Shown: piece after piece, positions 1 to 7,703 of the stretch
Position numbering within the stretch: position 1 is the first letter of the stretch
Layout of the letters: the number at the start of each line of letters is the position of its first letter
Source: a bacterium
GTDB lineage: Bacteria > Margulisbacteria > Marinamargulisbacteria > JAHFDA01
Direction of reading: 5' to 3'
Length of the DNA: 32,869 nt
NCBI GenBank assembly: GCA_023249225.1
Contig: JAHFDA010000032.1
Span: forward strand, 1 to 32,869
Translations under genes and position numbers: made by a program
The notes under the pieces: model-generated
Seen by the model: only the letters and a program-made list of their open reading frames with translations
The model's database searches: none
Told to the model about the DNA's origin: nothing

Positions 1-822
1 TTCTTCTGTTTTGGATTGAATTTTAGAAATACCTTTTAACCAACGTACCAGTCCCGGATCGCAAAGATAAAATTTGGCCGTTTCAATCAGCCTGTGTTTG
101 GTAGATCCAGTCCAGGGGGGCAATGTAAAACCCAGCAAGGTGTCTTCGAGAATCTGAAAGTAACCCCGGACAGTCCCTGGACTGACGCCACATTGGCGTC
201 CAATATTGGCATAATTGATCAGCTGCCCATGGGTACTGGCCAAAGTTTCCAGAAACAGGTTAAAAGTATCCACCCCGCGCATACGGGCTTCATCATGAAT
301 TTCTTCCCTTAAATAATCCAACACATAGCCTTGTAGAAACTTATCGGGCTGCGTGGCATGATAATGCTGTGGATAGAGACCATGATTTAAAATTCGATGC
401 AAGTCAGGCTGTTCTATTTCCGTGGTTGTCAGCGGAAACATTTGGTAACGCCATGCCCGTCCGCCCAGCAGGTTGGCAGCACCCCGTTTCAACTTGCGGG
501 CACTGGATCCGCACAGAATAAAGCATGTTTGGGTGTTCTCTAAACACCAATGTACTTCATCCAATAACCTGGGCACTTTTTGCACTTCATCAAGTACCAC
601 CAGCGGAAATGCCTGCGCCACGACTTCTTCAGTAAGGCGATGTGGATCAATTTGAAGCTGTGTCTGCAAAGTTGAATCCAACAAGTCATACCATTTCGCT
701 TTTGGAAAATTTTGTCTTAAGAGCGTGGTTTTACCTACCTTGCGCGGCCCCCACAAGAAAAAAGCATTGTGGTCGCTGACCGGAATCTTAAGGATACGTC
801 GATATTGAGATAATCGGTACAT
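1..822 (-). CDS. AAA_14/DUF4143-type ATPase, 3' end cut by window edge
   Basis: Reading the minus strand from the ATG at 822 gives an uninterrupted frame of 274 codons that runs off the window, so the C terminus is missing. The Walker A motif GPRKVGKT is at residues 25-32 and the Walker B stretch VVLDE at about 75-79, followed by a sensor-like GSSARKL near 105. This order, with an N-terminal AAA+ core and a later winged-helix-like stretch, fits the AAA_14/DUF4143 ATPases, which are widespread and poorly understood and often accompany toxin-antitoxin or mobile genes. The C-terminal nuclease-like DUF4143 part would lie mostly outside the window. No clear Shine-Dalgarno is seen before the ATG. 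A second protein of this family is encoded at 5085-6407, but the two are not close copies. The family call is good; the cellular role is unknown. Confidence 0.8.
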   Translation of the reverse strand, partial: MYRLSQYRRILKIPVSDHNAFFLWGPRKVGKTTLLRQNFPKAKWYDLLDSTLQTQLQIDPHRLTEEVVAQAFPLVVLDEVQKVPRLLDEVHWCLENTQTCFILCGSSARKLKRGAANLLGGRAWRYQMFPLTTTEIEQPDLHRILNHGLYPQHYHATQPDKFLQGYVLDYLREEIHDEARMRGVDTFNLFLETLASTHGQLINYANIGRQCGVSPGTVRGYFQILEDTLLGFTLPPWTGSTKHRLIETAKFYLCDPGLVRWLKGISKIQSKTEE

Positions 823-909
823 TGGGTTTCGTTTATCTAGATTATCAGACCCATGTTATTTTTTAAAGCTCCTGCCCGTCCATGACTCATGGCATAATAT
901 TGAATATTC

Positions 910-1827
910 ATGGGTTCCTGGGATGTTTTCATCCAGCAATTACTTAACGGTTTAACCATTGGCATGATTTATGCCTTGATTGCCTTAGGCTACACGATCG
1001 TCTATGGCGTACTGCAACTGATTAATTTTGCCCACGGAGAAATTTTTATGGCGGGTGCTTACATTGGACTGGCCGCTGCGGCGGCTTGGATCCTGGTGAG
1101 CGGCACAGCGCTGACGGGTGGAATCGCGCTGGCGGGCGTGCTGCTCTTTGCCATGCTGGGAGCTGCCGCACTGGGATCTCTGACCGAACGCTTCGCCTAT
1201 CGTCCCTTACGCCAGGCACCCCGTCTGGCACCCCTGATCACGGCCATCGGCGTTTCTTTTGTATTGCAAAACGTGGTGATGCTGCTCTGTGGACCGGTGG
1301 ATAAGCGTTATCCCGAAATCCTGGCTGCCAGGCAATACTCGTTCGGTTTAGTCAGCATGACCCACTATCAAATCATCATTCTGATTGTGTCAGTCACATT
1401 AATGCTGGGCTTGCATCTTTTTATTAAAAAGACGCGTACAGGCAAGGCCATGCGCGCCATGGCGGACGATACCCAGGCTGCCAGCCTGATGGGCATACCG
1501 GTTGACCGTACCGTTAACCTGGCCTTTGTGATGGGTTCTGCCATGGCCGGCGCGGGAGGCGTCTTGTTTGGTTTGTATTATCACACCGTCAACTTTCACG
1601 ATGGCTACCTGGCCGGACTCAAGGCCTTTACCGCAGCCGTTCTGGGAGGCATAGGCAATATTCCCGGGGCCATGCTGGGTGGTTTGCTGCTGGGAGTGGC
1701 CGAAGGTCTGGGCGCCGGTTATCTTTCTTCGGAATGGAAGAACGTGTTTGCGTTTTTAGTTTTAATTGCCGTGCTGCTGTTTAGACCCCAGGGAATATTG
1801 GGAACGCGGGTGGTTAAAAAAGTATGA
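910..1827 (+). CDS. livH: Branched-chain amino acid ABC transporter permease LivH
   Basis: Inner-membrane permease of a high-affinity Leu/Ile/Val (HAAT-type) ABC importer, 305 aa, close to the usual LivH length of about 300. The N terminus carries the LivH hallmark, GMIYALIALGYTIVYG followed by INFAHGE, and the whole protein consists of hydrophobic segments typical of BPD_transp_2 permeases. The ATG at 910 is preceded by an AT-rich stretch (CATAATATTGAATATTC) without an obvious Shine-Dalgarno, so initiation may be leaderless or weak. It is the first gene of livHMGF; its stop overlaps the livM start in an ATGA (1824-1827), implying translational coupling. The exact substrate could be another amino acid or amide, because Liv-type systems also carry urea or short amides. 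Confidence 0.93.
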   Translation: MGSWDVFIQQLLNGLTIGMIYALIALGYTIVYGVLQLINFAHGEIFMAGAYIGLAAAAAWILVSGTALTGGIALAGVLLFAMLGAAALGSLTERFAYRPLRQAPRLAPLITAIGVSFVLQNVVMLLCGPVDKRYPEILAARQYSFGLVSMTHYQIIILIVSVTLMLGLHLFIKKTRTGKAMRAMADDTQAASLMGIPVDRTVNLAFVMGSAMAGAGGVLFGLYYHTVNFHDGYLAGLKAFTAAVLGGIGNIPGAMLGGLLLGVAEGLGAGYLSSEWKNVFAFLVLIAVLLFRPQGILGTRVVKKV

Positions 1828-2780
1828 GGTCTCGCTGGGAGAGGCTCATTCTTATTGCTGTCGTCCTGGTCTTTCCGATCATGGATCGCAATGCCTATCA
1901 CATTGATGTGCTGGTGACGGCAGGCTTGTTTATGATTCTGGCGCTGGGGTTAAACGTTATTGTCGGTTATGCCGGCATTCTTAATTTGGGTTATGCGGCC
2001 TTGTATGCCGTGGGCGCCTATACCTACGCATTGCTGAATTTGCATGCAGGTTTCCCTTTTTGGCCGGGTCTGGCGTGTGCGGGAGTGTCCGCTGCACTTT
2101 TTGCAATGTTGTTGACCCTGCCTGCGTTGCGGCTTTCGGGAGATTATCTGGCCATCGTGACATTGGGCGCGGGTGAAATCGTGCGTATTGCCCTTAATAA
2201 TTTTGATTCCTGGACCGGTGGCCCCAATGGTTTGCTGGGCATTGCCCACCCGACACTGGGCTGGGGCGACTGGACATTTAACTTTGGCGTTAAATCAGCG
2301 CCGTATTATTTTTTGATTTTGGCGCTGCTTGCGATACTGGTGTTTTTTTTGCGGCGACTTTCTGATTCGCGCCTCGGAAGGGCCTGGCTGGCGCTGCGCG
2401 AAGATGAACTGGCGGCGGTGAGCATGGGCATCAATCCCATGTGGGCTAAATGCTCTGCCTTTGCGGTGGGAGGTTTTATTGCCGGGCTGGCGGGTGCTAT
2501 CTTTGCCGCCAAGCAAGGCACCGTGTCGCCCGATAGTTTTGACTTTATTGTCTCGGTGATGGTGTTGGCAATGGTGGTGCTGGGCGGACTGGGAAACCTG
2601 TGGGGTGCTTTGCTGGGAGCCTTTGCTTTAAGCCTGCTGCCCGAACTATTACGCGGTTTTGACGTATACCGCATGCTGTTGTTTGGCCTGGCGATGATTT
2701 TGATGATGCTCTTTCGTCCGCAGGGCATCTTGCCGGAAATGCGAAATGTGGAACGCAGAATGCGGAACATCAATCGATGA
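1824..2780 (+). CDS. livM: Branched-chain amino acid ABC transporter permease LivM
   Basis: Second permease of the Liv importer, 318 aa. It has the family signature ALGLNVIVGYAGILNLGYAA near residues 41-60, followed by repeated hydrophobic helices and the conserved C-terminal LFRPQGI stretch. It lacks the N-terminal extension that makes the E. coli protein longer, which is normal for the short LivM forms of many proteobacteria. It should heterodimerise with LivH in the inner membrane and couple to LivG and LivF. Its start overlaps the livH stop by 4 nt, and its own stop overlaps the livG start by 4 nt (ATGA at 2777-2780). Confidence 0.93.
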   Translation: MRSRWERLILIAVVLVFPIMDRNAYHIDVLVTAGLFMILALGLNVIVGYAGILNLGYAALYAVGAYTYALLNLHAGFPFWPGLACAGVSAALFAMLLTLPALRLSGDYLAIVTLGAGEIVRIALNNFDSWTGGPNGLLGIAHPTLGWGDWTFNFGVKSAPYYFLILALLAILVFFLRRLSDSRLGRAWLALREDELAAVSMGINPMWAKCSAFAVGGFIAGLAGAIFAAKQGTVSPDSFDFIVSVMVLAMVVLGGLGNLWGALLGAFALSLLPELLRGFDVYRMLLFGLAMILMMLFRPQGILPEMRNVERRMRNINR

Positions 2781-3568
2781 GCACAGCATCCCCTGATCCT
2801 GTGCTGGTGCTTGAAGGCGTGAGCAAGCATTTTGGTGGCGTCACGGCTCTGGAAGATGTCAGTTTTAGCATCAAGCCTGGATGCATCGTCAGTTTGATCG
2901 GTCCCAATGGCGCTGGAAAGACATCGCTGTTTAACTGCATCACCGGCCTGCATCCCGCCGACACAGGCCAGATTTGTTTTGGAGAGTCACGGATGTCCCT
3001 CAACCACCTCAATCCGCATCAGATCATTGCGCAGGGCGTGGCACGTACTTTTCAAAATATCCGCTTGTTTAAAAACCTGACCGTGCTTGAAAATGTGCGG
3101 CTGGGTGCGCATACGCGTTTGCGGGCCGGACTTAAAGAAGCGCTCTTTCGGCCAGCCTGGGCACGGCTTGAGGAGCAAAAGGTAGAAACCCATGCCATGG
3201 AAATTTTGTCTTTTTTAGGCTTGCAAGACCGTTGCTTTGAGCTGGCGCAAAATTTGCCTTATGGCAGCCAGCGGAAGCTGGAGATTGCACGCGCACTGGC
3301 TTCGGAACCCAAATTACTTTTATTGGATGAACCGGCCGCAGGCATGAATCCAAAAGAAAAAGAAGTCTTGCGCGCACTTCTGCTGACTCTCCGCGAGCGG
3401 GGGGTCACACTGCTTTTAATTGACCATGACATGCGTTTTGTGATGCCGATTTCAGATAAGGTGATTGTGCTTGATTACGGAAAAAAAATTGCCCAGGGCA
3501 CCCCTGCCGCCGTGCAACGCGACCCCGCCGTAATTGAGGCTTATCTGGGAAAACAAAGTCATGCTTAG
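2777..3568 (+). CDS. livG: Branched-chain amino acid ABC transporter ATPase LivG
   Basis: Cytoplasmic ATP-binding subunit, 263 aa. Walker A GPNGAGKT is at residues 42-49. The ABC signature is the LivG-type variant LPYGSQRK rather than the canonical LSGGQ, near residue 170. Walker B and the D-loop read LLLLDEPAAGMNP, with the switch histidine in LLIDHD. The insertion between Walker A and the signature and the final AYLG tail are typical of LivG. It is translationally coupled to livM by a 4-nt overlap and overlaps livF by 8 nt. Confidence 0.94.
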   Translation: MSTASPDPVLVLEGVSKHFGGVTALEDVSFSIKPGCIVSLIGPNGAGKTSLFNCITGLHPADTGQICFGESRMSLNHLNPHQIIAQGVARTFQNIRLFKNLTVLENVRLGAHTRLRAGLKEALFRPAWARLEEQKVETHAMEILSFLGLQDRCFELAQNLPYGSQRKLEIARALASEPKLLLLDEPAAGMNPKEKEVLRALLLTLRERGVTLLLIDHDMRFVMPISDKVIVLDYGKKIAQGTPAAVQRDPAVIEAYLGKQSHA

Positions 3569-4265
3569 CGTAACCGGCCTGCGGACAGGCTATGACAAGA
3601 TCGAAGTGCTGCACGGCATCGATCTCCAGGTGTCTGCCGGAAAAATCGTCTCATTGATTGGCTCGAACGGCGCAGGCAAGAGCAGTTTTTTAATGGCGCT
3701 TTCGGGTTTACTACGGGCCTGGAACGGGCAGGTTGAATTTAACGGCCAGGCGATTCATGGCTTGGCCCCGGATGCCATTGTGCGCGCCGGTCTGGTACAA
3801 GTGCCCGAAGGCCGCCGTATTTTTGCGCACCTTACGGTGGAGGAAAACCTCGACTTGGGGGCTTATACTCGCCATGACCCCCCTGGCATCAGGCAGGATA
3901 AGGAAGAAATGTTCAAATTGTTTCCAATCTTAAAGCAACGTCTGCGCGGACTGGCCGGAAATCTTAGCGGTGGCGAGCAGCAGATGCTGGCCATGGCGCG
4001 GGCCCTCATGGCGCGGCCTAAACTTCTGTGTCTCGATGAACCCAGCCTGGGTCTGGCGCCCATGCTGGTAGAAAAAATATTTGAGATTATCCTGGGTATC
4101 AAAGCGCGCGGGCTGACGATTTTGCTGGTAGAACAAAACGCATTTAAGGCGCTGGAGATCGCTGATTGGGCCTATGTGCTTGAGAACGGAAAAATTGAGT
4201 TGCAGGGCACTGGCCTACAGCTCCTTTTGGAGCCCAAAGTCAAAAGTGCTTATTTGGGCGTATAA
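3561..4265 (+). CDS. livF: Branched-chain amino acid ABC transporter ATPase LivF
   Basis: Second ATPase of the Liv importer, 234 aa from the ATG at 3561. An in-frame upstream start at 3534 would add residues that only reread the end of livG, so 3561 is preferred; it gives the usual LivF beginning MLSVTGLRTGYDKIEVLHG and the usual family length. Walker A is GSNGAGKS, the signature is LSGGEQQ and Walker B is LLCLDEPSLGLAP. The VPEGRRIFAHLTVEENL stretch is diagnostic for LivF. It is the last gene of the operon. No periplasmic binding protein (LivJ/LivK) follows, so that partner must be encoded elsewhere. Confidence 0.94.
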   Translation: MLSVTGLRTGYDKIEVLHGIDLQVSAGKIVSLIGSNGAGKSSFLMALSGLLRAWNGQVEFNGQAIHGLAPDAIVRAGLVQVPEGRRIFAHLTVEENLDLGAYTRHDPPGIRQDKEEMFKLFPILKQRLRGLAGNLSGGEQQMLAMARALMARPKLLCLDEPSLGLAPMLVEKIFEIILGIKARGLTILLVEQNAFKALEIADWAYVLENGKIELQGTGLQLLLEPKVKSAYLGV

Positions 4266-4283
4266 AAGCCTGGGGGTTGCGGA

Positions 4284-4748
4284 CTAGGCGGACATACTCA
4301 CGGGCTTAAGTTTAAGTTTAGGATTTATTTTTGCATTTTTAAGACTGGCATAGCCCCGATTTTTAAAATATTCCTTCCACTTATCCCAATAATGCTCTTT
4401 CCAACCAGCCTTGATGGAAGTGTATTTGTCTTTGGGAACCCCCAGGTGAACCATGTGCAGGTTGGCACCCCCTTTTGTGTCTTCAAAGGTTAATACCAGA
4501 TACGAATCCGGATCGGTTTTTTTCCAGTCGCTGCAGCGCCATGACTGCACAATGCGTTTGCCGCGCTCAACCAAAAGCGTCTTGCCCGTAATATAGCCAT
4601 TGTGCGCAGAAAAATCGCTGTCCGGACGCATACTTATTTTTACGGGTGATCCCGTTGAATCCGTGTGCATTTTAGCATTTATGTAAGCGCTGAAAAGCTC
4701 TACCGCAGCCACATTGAAGTTCACTTTTTGGATAATAATTGTAGTCAT
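4284..4748 (-). CDS. AHSA1-like SRPBCC-domain protein
   Basis: A 154-aa protein of the START/Bet v1-like SRPBCC fold, most like the bacterial AHSA1 (activator of Hsp90 ATPase homologue 1-like) group. Diagnostic stretches are GKTLLVERGKRIVQSWRC, the later LHMVHLGVP, and the C-terminal GWKEHYWDKWKEYF. Members bind hydrophobic ligands or act as small stress-related proteins, and the specific role here is unknown. A longer frame starts at 4826, but the ATG at 4748 is preceded on the minus strand by a G-rich ribosome site (TGGGGGC) about 5 nt away, and the family-like sequence begins just after it. The gene converges on livF with an 18-nt gap. Its start codon overlaps the degenerate start of the toxin remnant on the other strand. 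Confidence 0.75.
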   Translation of the reverse strand: MTTIIIQKVNFNVAAVELFSAYINAKMHTDSTGSPVKISMRPDSDFSAHNGYITGKTLLVERGKRIVQSWRCSDWKKTDPDSYLVLTFEDTKGGANLHMVHLGVPKDKYTSIKAGWKEHYWDKWKEYFKNRGYASLKNAKINPKLKLKPVSMSA

Positions 4749-4761
4749 GATTGCCCCCATA

Positions 4762-4964
4762 AAAAGACTAGAAACTGATATTAAGTATATCGATAGGCAG
4801 GTTAAAAAAGCAATCTTAGAAGCCATCTTGGCAAGCGCTTGTCAGGCGATTTGTCCGAATGCTACAGCTACCGCCTGTCATATCAAGATCGCATTGTGTA
4901 CGAAATTCATGAGCGCGAAATTAGGGTCATTGTATTGCGGGCAAGGACGCCTTACGGAGATTGA
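4762..4964 (+). pseudogene. Frameshifted RelE/ParE-superfamily toxin remnant
   Basis: Two plus-strand frames together read as one RelE/HigB-like toxin. The first, about 4762-4827, gives KRLETDIKYIDRQVKKAILE, typical of the first helices of the family. The second frame (4812-4964) gives HLGKRLSGDLSECYSYRLSY, then DRIVYEIHE and the ending VLRARTPYGD, the core and C terminus of a type II mRNA interferase. A frameshift near 4825 separates them, and the N-terminal strand that normally precedes the first helix is missing. No antitoxin gene is recognisable beside it. It is most likely a dead toxin gene. The call rests on motif recognition, since no alignment was possible. Confidence 0.6.
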
Positions 4965-5023
4965 ACTTACTTATGGCGTTGGTCAGGCATTTAATGCGGT
5001 GGGATAGCCTCAAAGCCATTGAC

Positions 5024-5080
5024 TTGAAAATATCCAATATATGGATATTTTATGGTTGTTTTTTAGCCATTTTATGGCTA
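5024..5080 (+). promoter_or_regulatory. Palindromic promoter/operator region before the DUF4143 ATPase
   Basis: Two perfect inverted repeats sit directly before the start at 5085. The first is AAAATATCC, 7 nt, GGATATTTT (5027-5051); the second is TAGCCAT, TTT, ATGGCTA (5064-5080). A sigma-70-like pair, TTGAAA at 5024-5029 and TATTTT at 5046-5051 with 16-nt spacing, coincides with the first palindrome. A repressor bound there would block the promoter. Which protein binds is not visible; an antitoxin-like DNA-binding protein is one possibility given the toxin remnant next door. The rest of 4965-5084 shows nothing further. Confidence 0.45.
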
Positions 5081-5084
5081 TAGT

Positions 5085-6407
5085 ATGACCATGAGACGCC
5101 TAGCTCTGACGCAATTGAAGCAATGGACCACATCAACCGAACGCTATCCCCTGCTGATTCGAGGTGCCAGGCAGGTCGGTAAAACCTGGTTGCTCCGTGA
5201 ACATGGCAAAGACTACGCTCACTTTGTAGAAATAAATCTCGAGGCCGATCCCGAATATATTCCGCTATTTAAAAGTTACTTCGGCAAACCAGAACAACTC
5301 GTTCGAGCAATCGAATTGCTTTCGGGCAAAAAAATCGAAGTCGGTACGACCTTGCTGTTTATCGATGAGATACAGCAGTGCAAAGAGGCTCTACTCTCCC
5401 TGCGTTACTTCAAAGAAAAACTTCCCAAGCTCCATGTGGCTGCGGCCGGATCTCTGCTCGAATTCACATTTAGCGACCTTAGCTTTCCTGTGGGCCGCAT
5501 TGAATTTATGCATTTATTTCCCATGAATTTTCAGGAATATTTACTGGCCCAGGACAGGCAGGATTTGGTCAATGCAATCTCCAGTGCCGATATCACGCGA
5601 CCCCTGCCCCAGCCCGTACACGAATTGCTTTTAGAAGAGGTAGCCACGTATTCGCTTCTGGGTGGCTTGCCTGACGTACTTAAAACTTATACCGAAACAC
5701 AAGATCTACAGCAATGCCAGAGCAAACAGCAAATTCTCGCCGCAACCTATCGCGAGGATTTTCACAAATACGCCAGCAAGACCAATATTGAGTACCTACG
5801 AATATTGTTTCAAGGCATTCCACGCTTGCTTGGACAAAAGTTCAAATACAGCCAAATTGATGAAAGCATCCGATCACGCGACCTGTCTGCAGCGCTCAAT
5901 TTATTGGAACGTGCGGGCTTGGCCTACAAAGCACACCATAGCTCATCCAACGGCTTGCCGCTGGATGCACAAATCAATCACAAAAAGTTTAAGGTTTTTT
6001 TTATAGACATCGGCCTTTGCCAGCGCGTGTTGGGTCTGAATCTGGCCGAATTATATACTCAGCGCCAGAAATTACTCGCCAATCGCGGCGCCTTGGCCGA
6101 GCAGTTTGTTGCCCAGGAGCTGCTGAGTTATACGGCCGTCAATCAAAACCCTTCGCTATTTTATTGGCAGCGCGAACAGCCCTCCGCAAAAGCAGAAGTC
6201 GATTTGGTAACCGAACGTTGTTCGGAGGTTTTGCCGATCGAAATCAAAAGCGGTCACGGTGGCAGCTTAAAAAGTATGCGGCTATTTTTGCAAGAAAAAT
6301 CTATTCACGCGCCTCGCGGTCTCAAAATTTCGAGTCTACCTTTTTCATCCATGGAGAACATCGATCATTGGCCGTTTTATGCTTTGCAGAAAATTGAACC
6401 AACGTGA
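5085..6407 (+). CDS. AAA_14/DUF4143-type ATPase
   Basis: A full-length 440-aa member of the AAA+ ATPase/DUF4143 family. Walker A GARQVGKT is at residues 27-34 and Walker B LLFIDEIQQC at about 90-99. The DUF4143 C terminus contains EVDLV and IEIKSG, a pattern of the PD-(D/E)XK nuclease fold, so a nuclease-like domain is fused behind the ATPase. Biological functions of this common family are poorly defined. The ATG at 5085 and another at 5091 are both possible, and neither has a strong Shine-Dalgarno. The gene stands alone behind palindromic operator-like sites and converges on the large minus-strand cluster. Confidence 0.88.
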   Translation: MTMRRLALTQLKQWTTSTERYPLLIRGARQVGKTWLLREHGKDYAHFVEINLEADPEYIPLFKSYFGKPEQLVRAIELLSGKKIEVGTTLLFIDEIQQCKEALLSLRYFKEKLPKLHVAAAGSLLEFTFSDLSFPVGRIEFMHLFPMNFQEYLLAQDRQDLVNAISSADITRPLPQPVHELLLEEVATYSLLGGLPDVLKTYTETQDLQQCQSKQQILAATYREDFHKYASKTNIEYLRILFQGIPRLLGQKFKYSQIDESIRSRDLSAALNLLERAGLAYKAHHSSSNGLPLDAQINHKKFKVFFIDIGLCQRVLGLNLAELYTQRQKLLANRGALAEQFVAQELLSYTAVNQNPSLFYWQREQPSAKAEVDLVTERCSEVLPIEIKSGHGGSLKSMRLFLQEKSIHAPRGLKISSLPFSSMENIDHWPFYALQKIEPT

Positions 6408-6575
6408 GCCATTTGGACATCTTGTGTGCCTTACTCACCTGTCCCCAAACCCATTCCTAACCCAATAAAGCCTTCCGGCATTTTCGCCACCGATCGGATC
6501 GGCAGCATAGGCCGTAGGGTTTTTTCATAGGGTCCGTGCACCCGTGCCAAGGAGCCGAAATAAATGAGATGGCTT

Positions 6576-7703
6576 CTAGTTATCGATATTGATCGTACTA
6601 CCAGAACTCCTCCCAATGTCTTTGTCATCTACCTTGGCTTTGGTCTGCGAAGTCTGGGCTTGTTTGGCTTTGCGGATGACGTTGTCGGAATTGTAAGCAG
6701 AGGATTTTTGCGGGGCGGGGTCTTTTGAGGCTGTACGTGTTGACTCGGGAATAGGCGCTTTTGGGGTCGTGGCATTAGAAGCTGGGTCTGTGTTTTGCTG
6801 GACAGGTGTTTTCTGCCAAGTCTGGAATTGTTGCTGCAAAGCCTGTGCCACAGAATCCTGTTGCCACTGATGTTGGACCTGCGAGAGAGATTCGTTAATA
6901 TTATCAATCAGTTGATCCTGATCGTGACGCAACTTGTGGGCCATTTGATCCACCTGCGAGGCATCAATCAAAGTGCCCTGGTTACCCTGATGGCGTTGCA
7001 CAATCGCTTCTTCGCGCTTGCTGCGCTGGTTTGCAAGCTCGGCTTCAGTCAAAATCTTGTCCGAACGCACAAAGGGTTTTCTTTCGCGGCGCGGACGCTG
7101 TTTAAATTCAGAGCGCATTTTTTCAACTTCGCCAAAGAACGATGGCTTGGGTATATTTTTTGCATTTTTAGGGTCTTTTGCCACGGCATCCATATAAGTC
7201 TTAAGTTCCGTTTGCCAGCCTTCAATCTGCGCTTTAGAATCGCGTTTCAACTGTTCACCTTTGTGTGAAATATCAGGCTTGCTAAAAATCGCTTGCGGGG
7301 CTGCCGATTCTCGAAACGCTTGCGCCAGGACATCGACAAAAGTCGGCCTGATTTTGCGGTTTTCTTGTTTCCAATTCCGCAGCACGCGGGCCTGTACCTC
7401 AAAAGGCAAAAGAAACTGTACTTTCAAAAACTCATCCGAGGACCACTTTTGAACGGCTGCCACCGCCTGATCAAGGCGCTCCTGGTTTAAGCCGGGTGCA
7501 TCTGGATCTTGAAAATATAAAACTCCAAACCAGATTTTTTTTACAAGCGGCAAGGCATCTAAAATTTCTTTGCCCATGCCCAGCATTTTTAAATAAAAGT
7601 CCATCCCCAACAACTTTTGAAAATCACGGTTTTCAAGCTTAAAAGTAATGGCCGCCTCTTTAAGTTGAATCAGCTCTGTGATGGCGGGGGAAAGTGTGGT
7701 CAT
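6576..7703 (-). CDS. Uncharacterised 375-aa cluster protein, last gene of the operon
   Basis: No family is recognised. The first half (to about residue 140) is compact and rich in hydrophobic and aromatic residues. The second half is hydrophilic, with basic stretches such as KQRPRRERKPF, then Gln-rich and Ser/Thr/Pro/Ala-rich low-complexity sequence that is probably disordered. There is no signal peptide or transmembrane segment. Its start overlaps the stop of the 488-aa gene by 4 nt (7700-7703), so it belongs to the same transcription unit as the giant gene. It could be a chaperone, scaffold or secreted subunit; the sequence alone does not decide. Confidence 0.75.
   Translation of the reverse strand: MTTLSPAITELIQLKEAAITFKLENRDFQKLLGMDFYLKMLGMGKEILDALPLVKKIWFGVLYFQDPDAPGLNQERLDQAVAAVQKWSSDEFLKVQFLLPFEVQARVLRNWKQENRKIRPTFVDVLAQAFRESAAPQAIFSKPDISHKGEQLKRDSKAQIEGWQTELKTYMDAVAKDPKNAKNIPKPSFFGEVEKMRSEFKQRPRRERKPFVRSDKILTEAELANQRSKREEAIVQRHQGNQGTLIDASQVDQMAHKLRHDQDQLIDNINESLSQVQHQWQQDSVAQALQQQFQTWQKTPVQQNTDPASNATTPKAPIPESTRTASKDPAPQKSSAYNSDNVIRKAKQAQTSQTKAKVDDKDIGRSSGSTINIDN

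Noticed and set aside
109-122. Possible frameshift in the partial DUF4143 gene at a G run
   Set aside because: Recounting the six G bases gives one continuous frame to the window edge, so no frameshift is needed.
2306-2953. A 215-codon minus-strand frame over livM and livG
   Set aside because: Antisense of well-supported transporter genes; the composition is that of a shadow frame.
6408-6575. Possible small minus-strand gene or terminator between the convergent DUF4143 and cluster genes
   Set aside because: The 65-codon frame overlaps the real gene end and shows no family pattern or ribosome site. No hairpin with a T-run was convincing.
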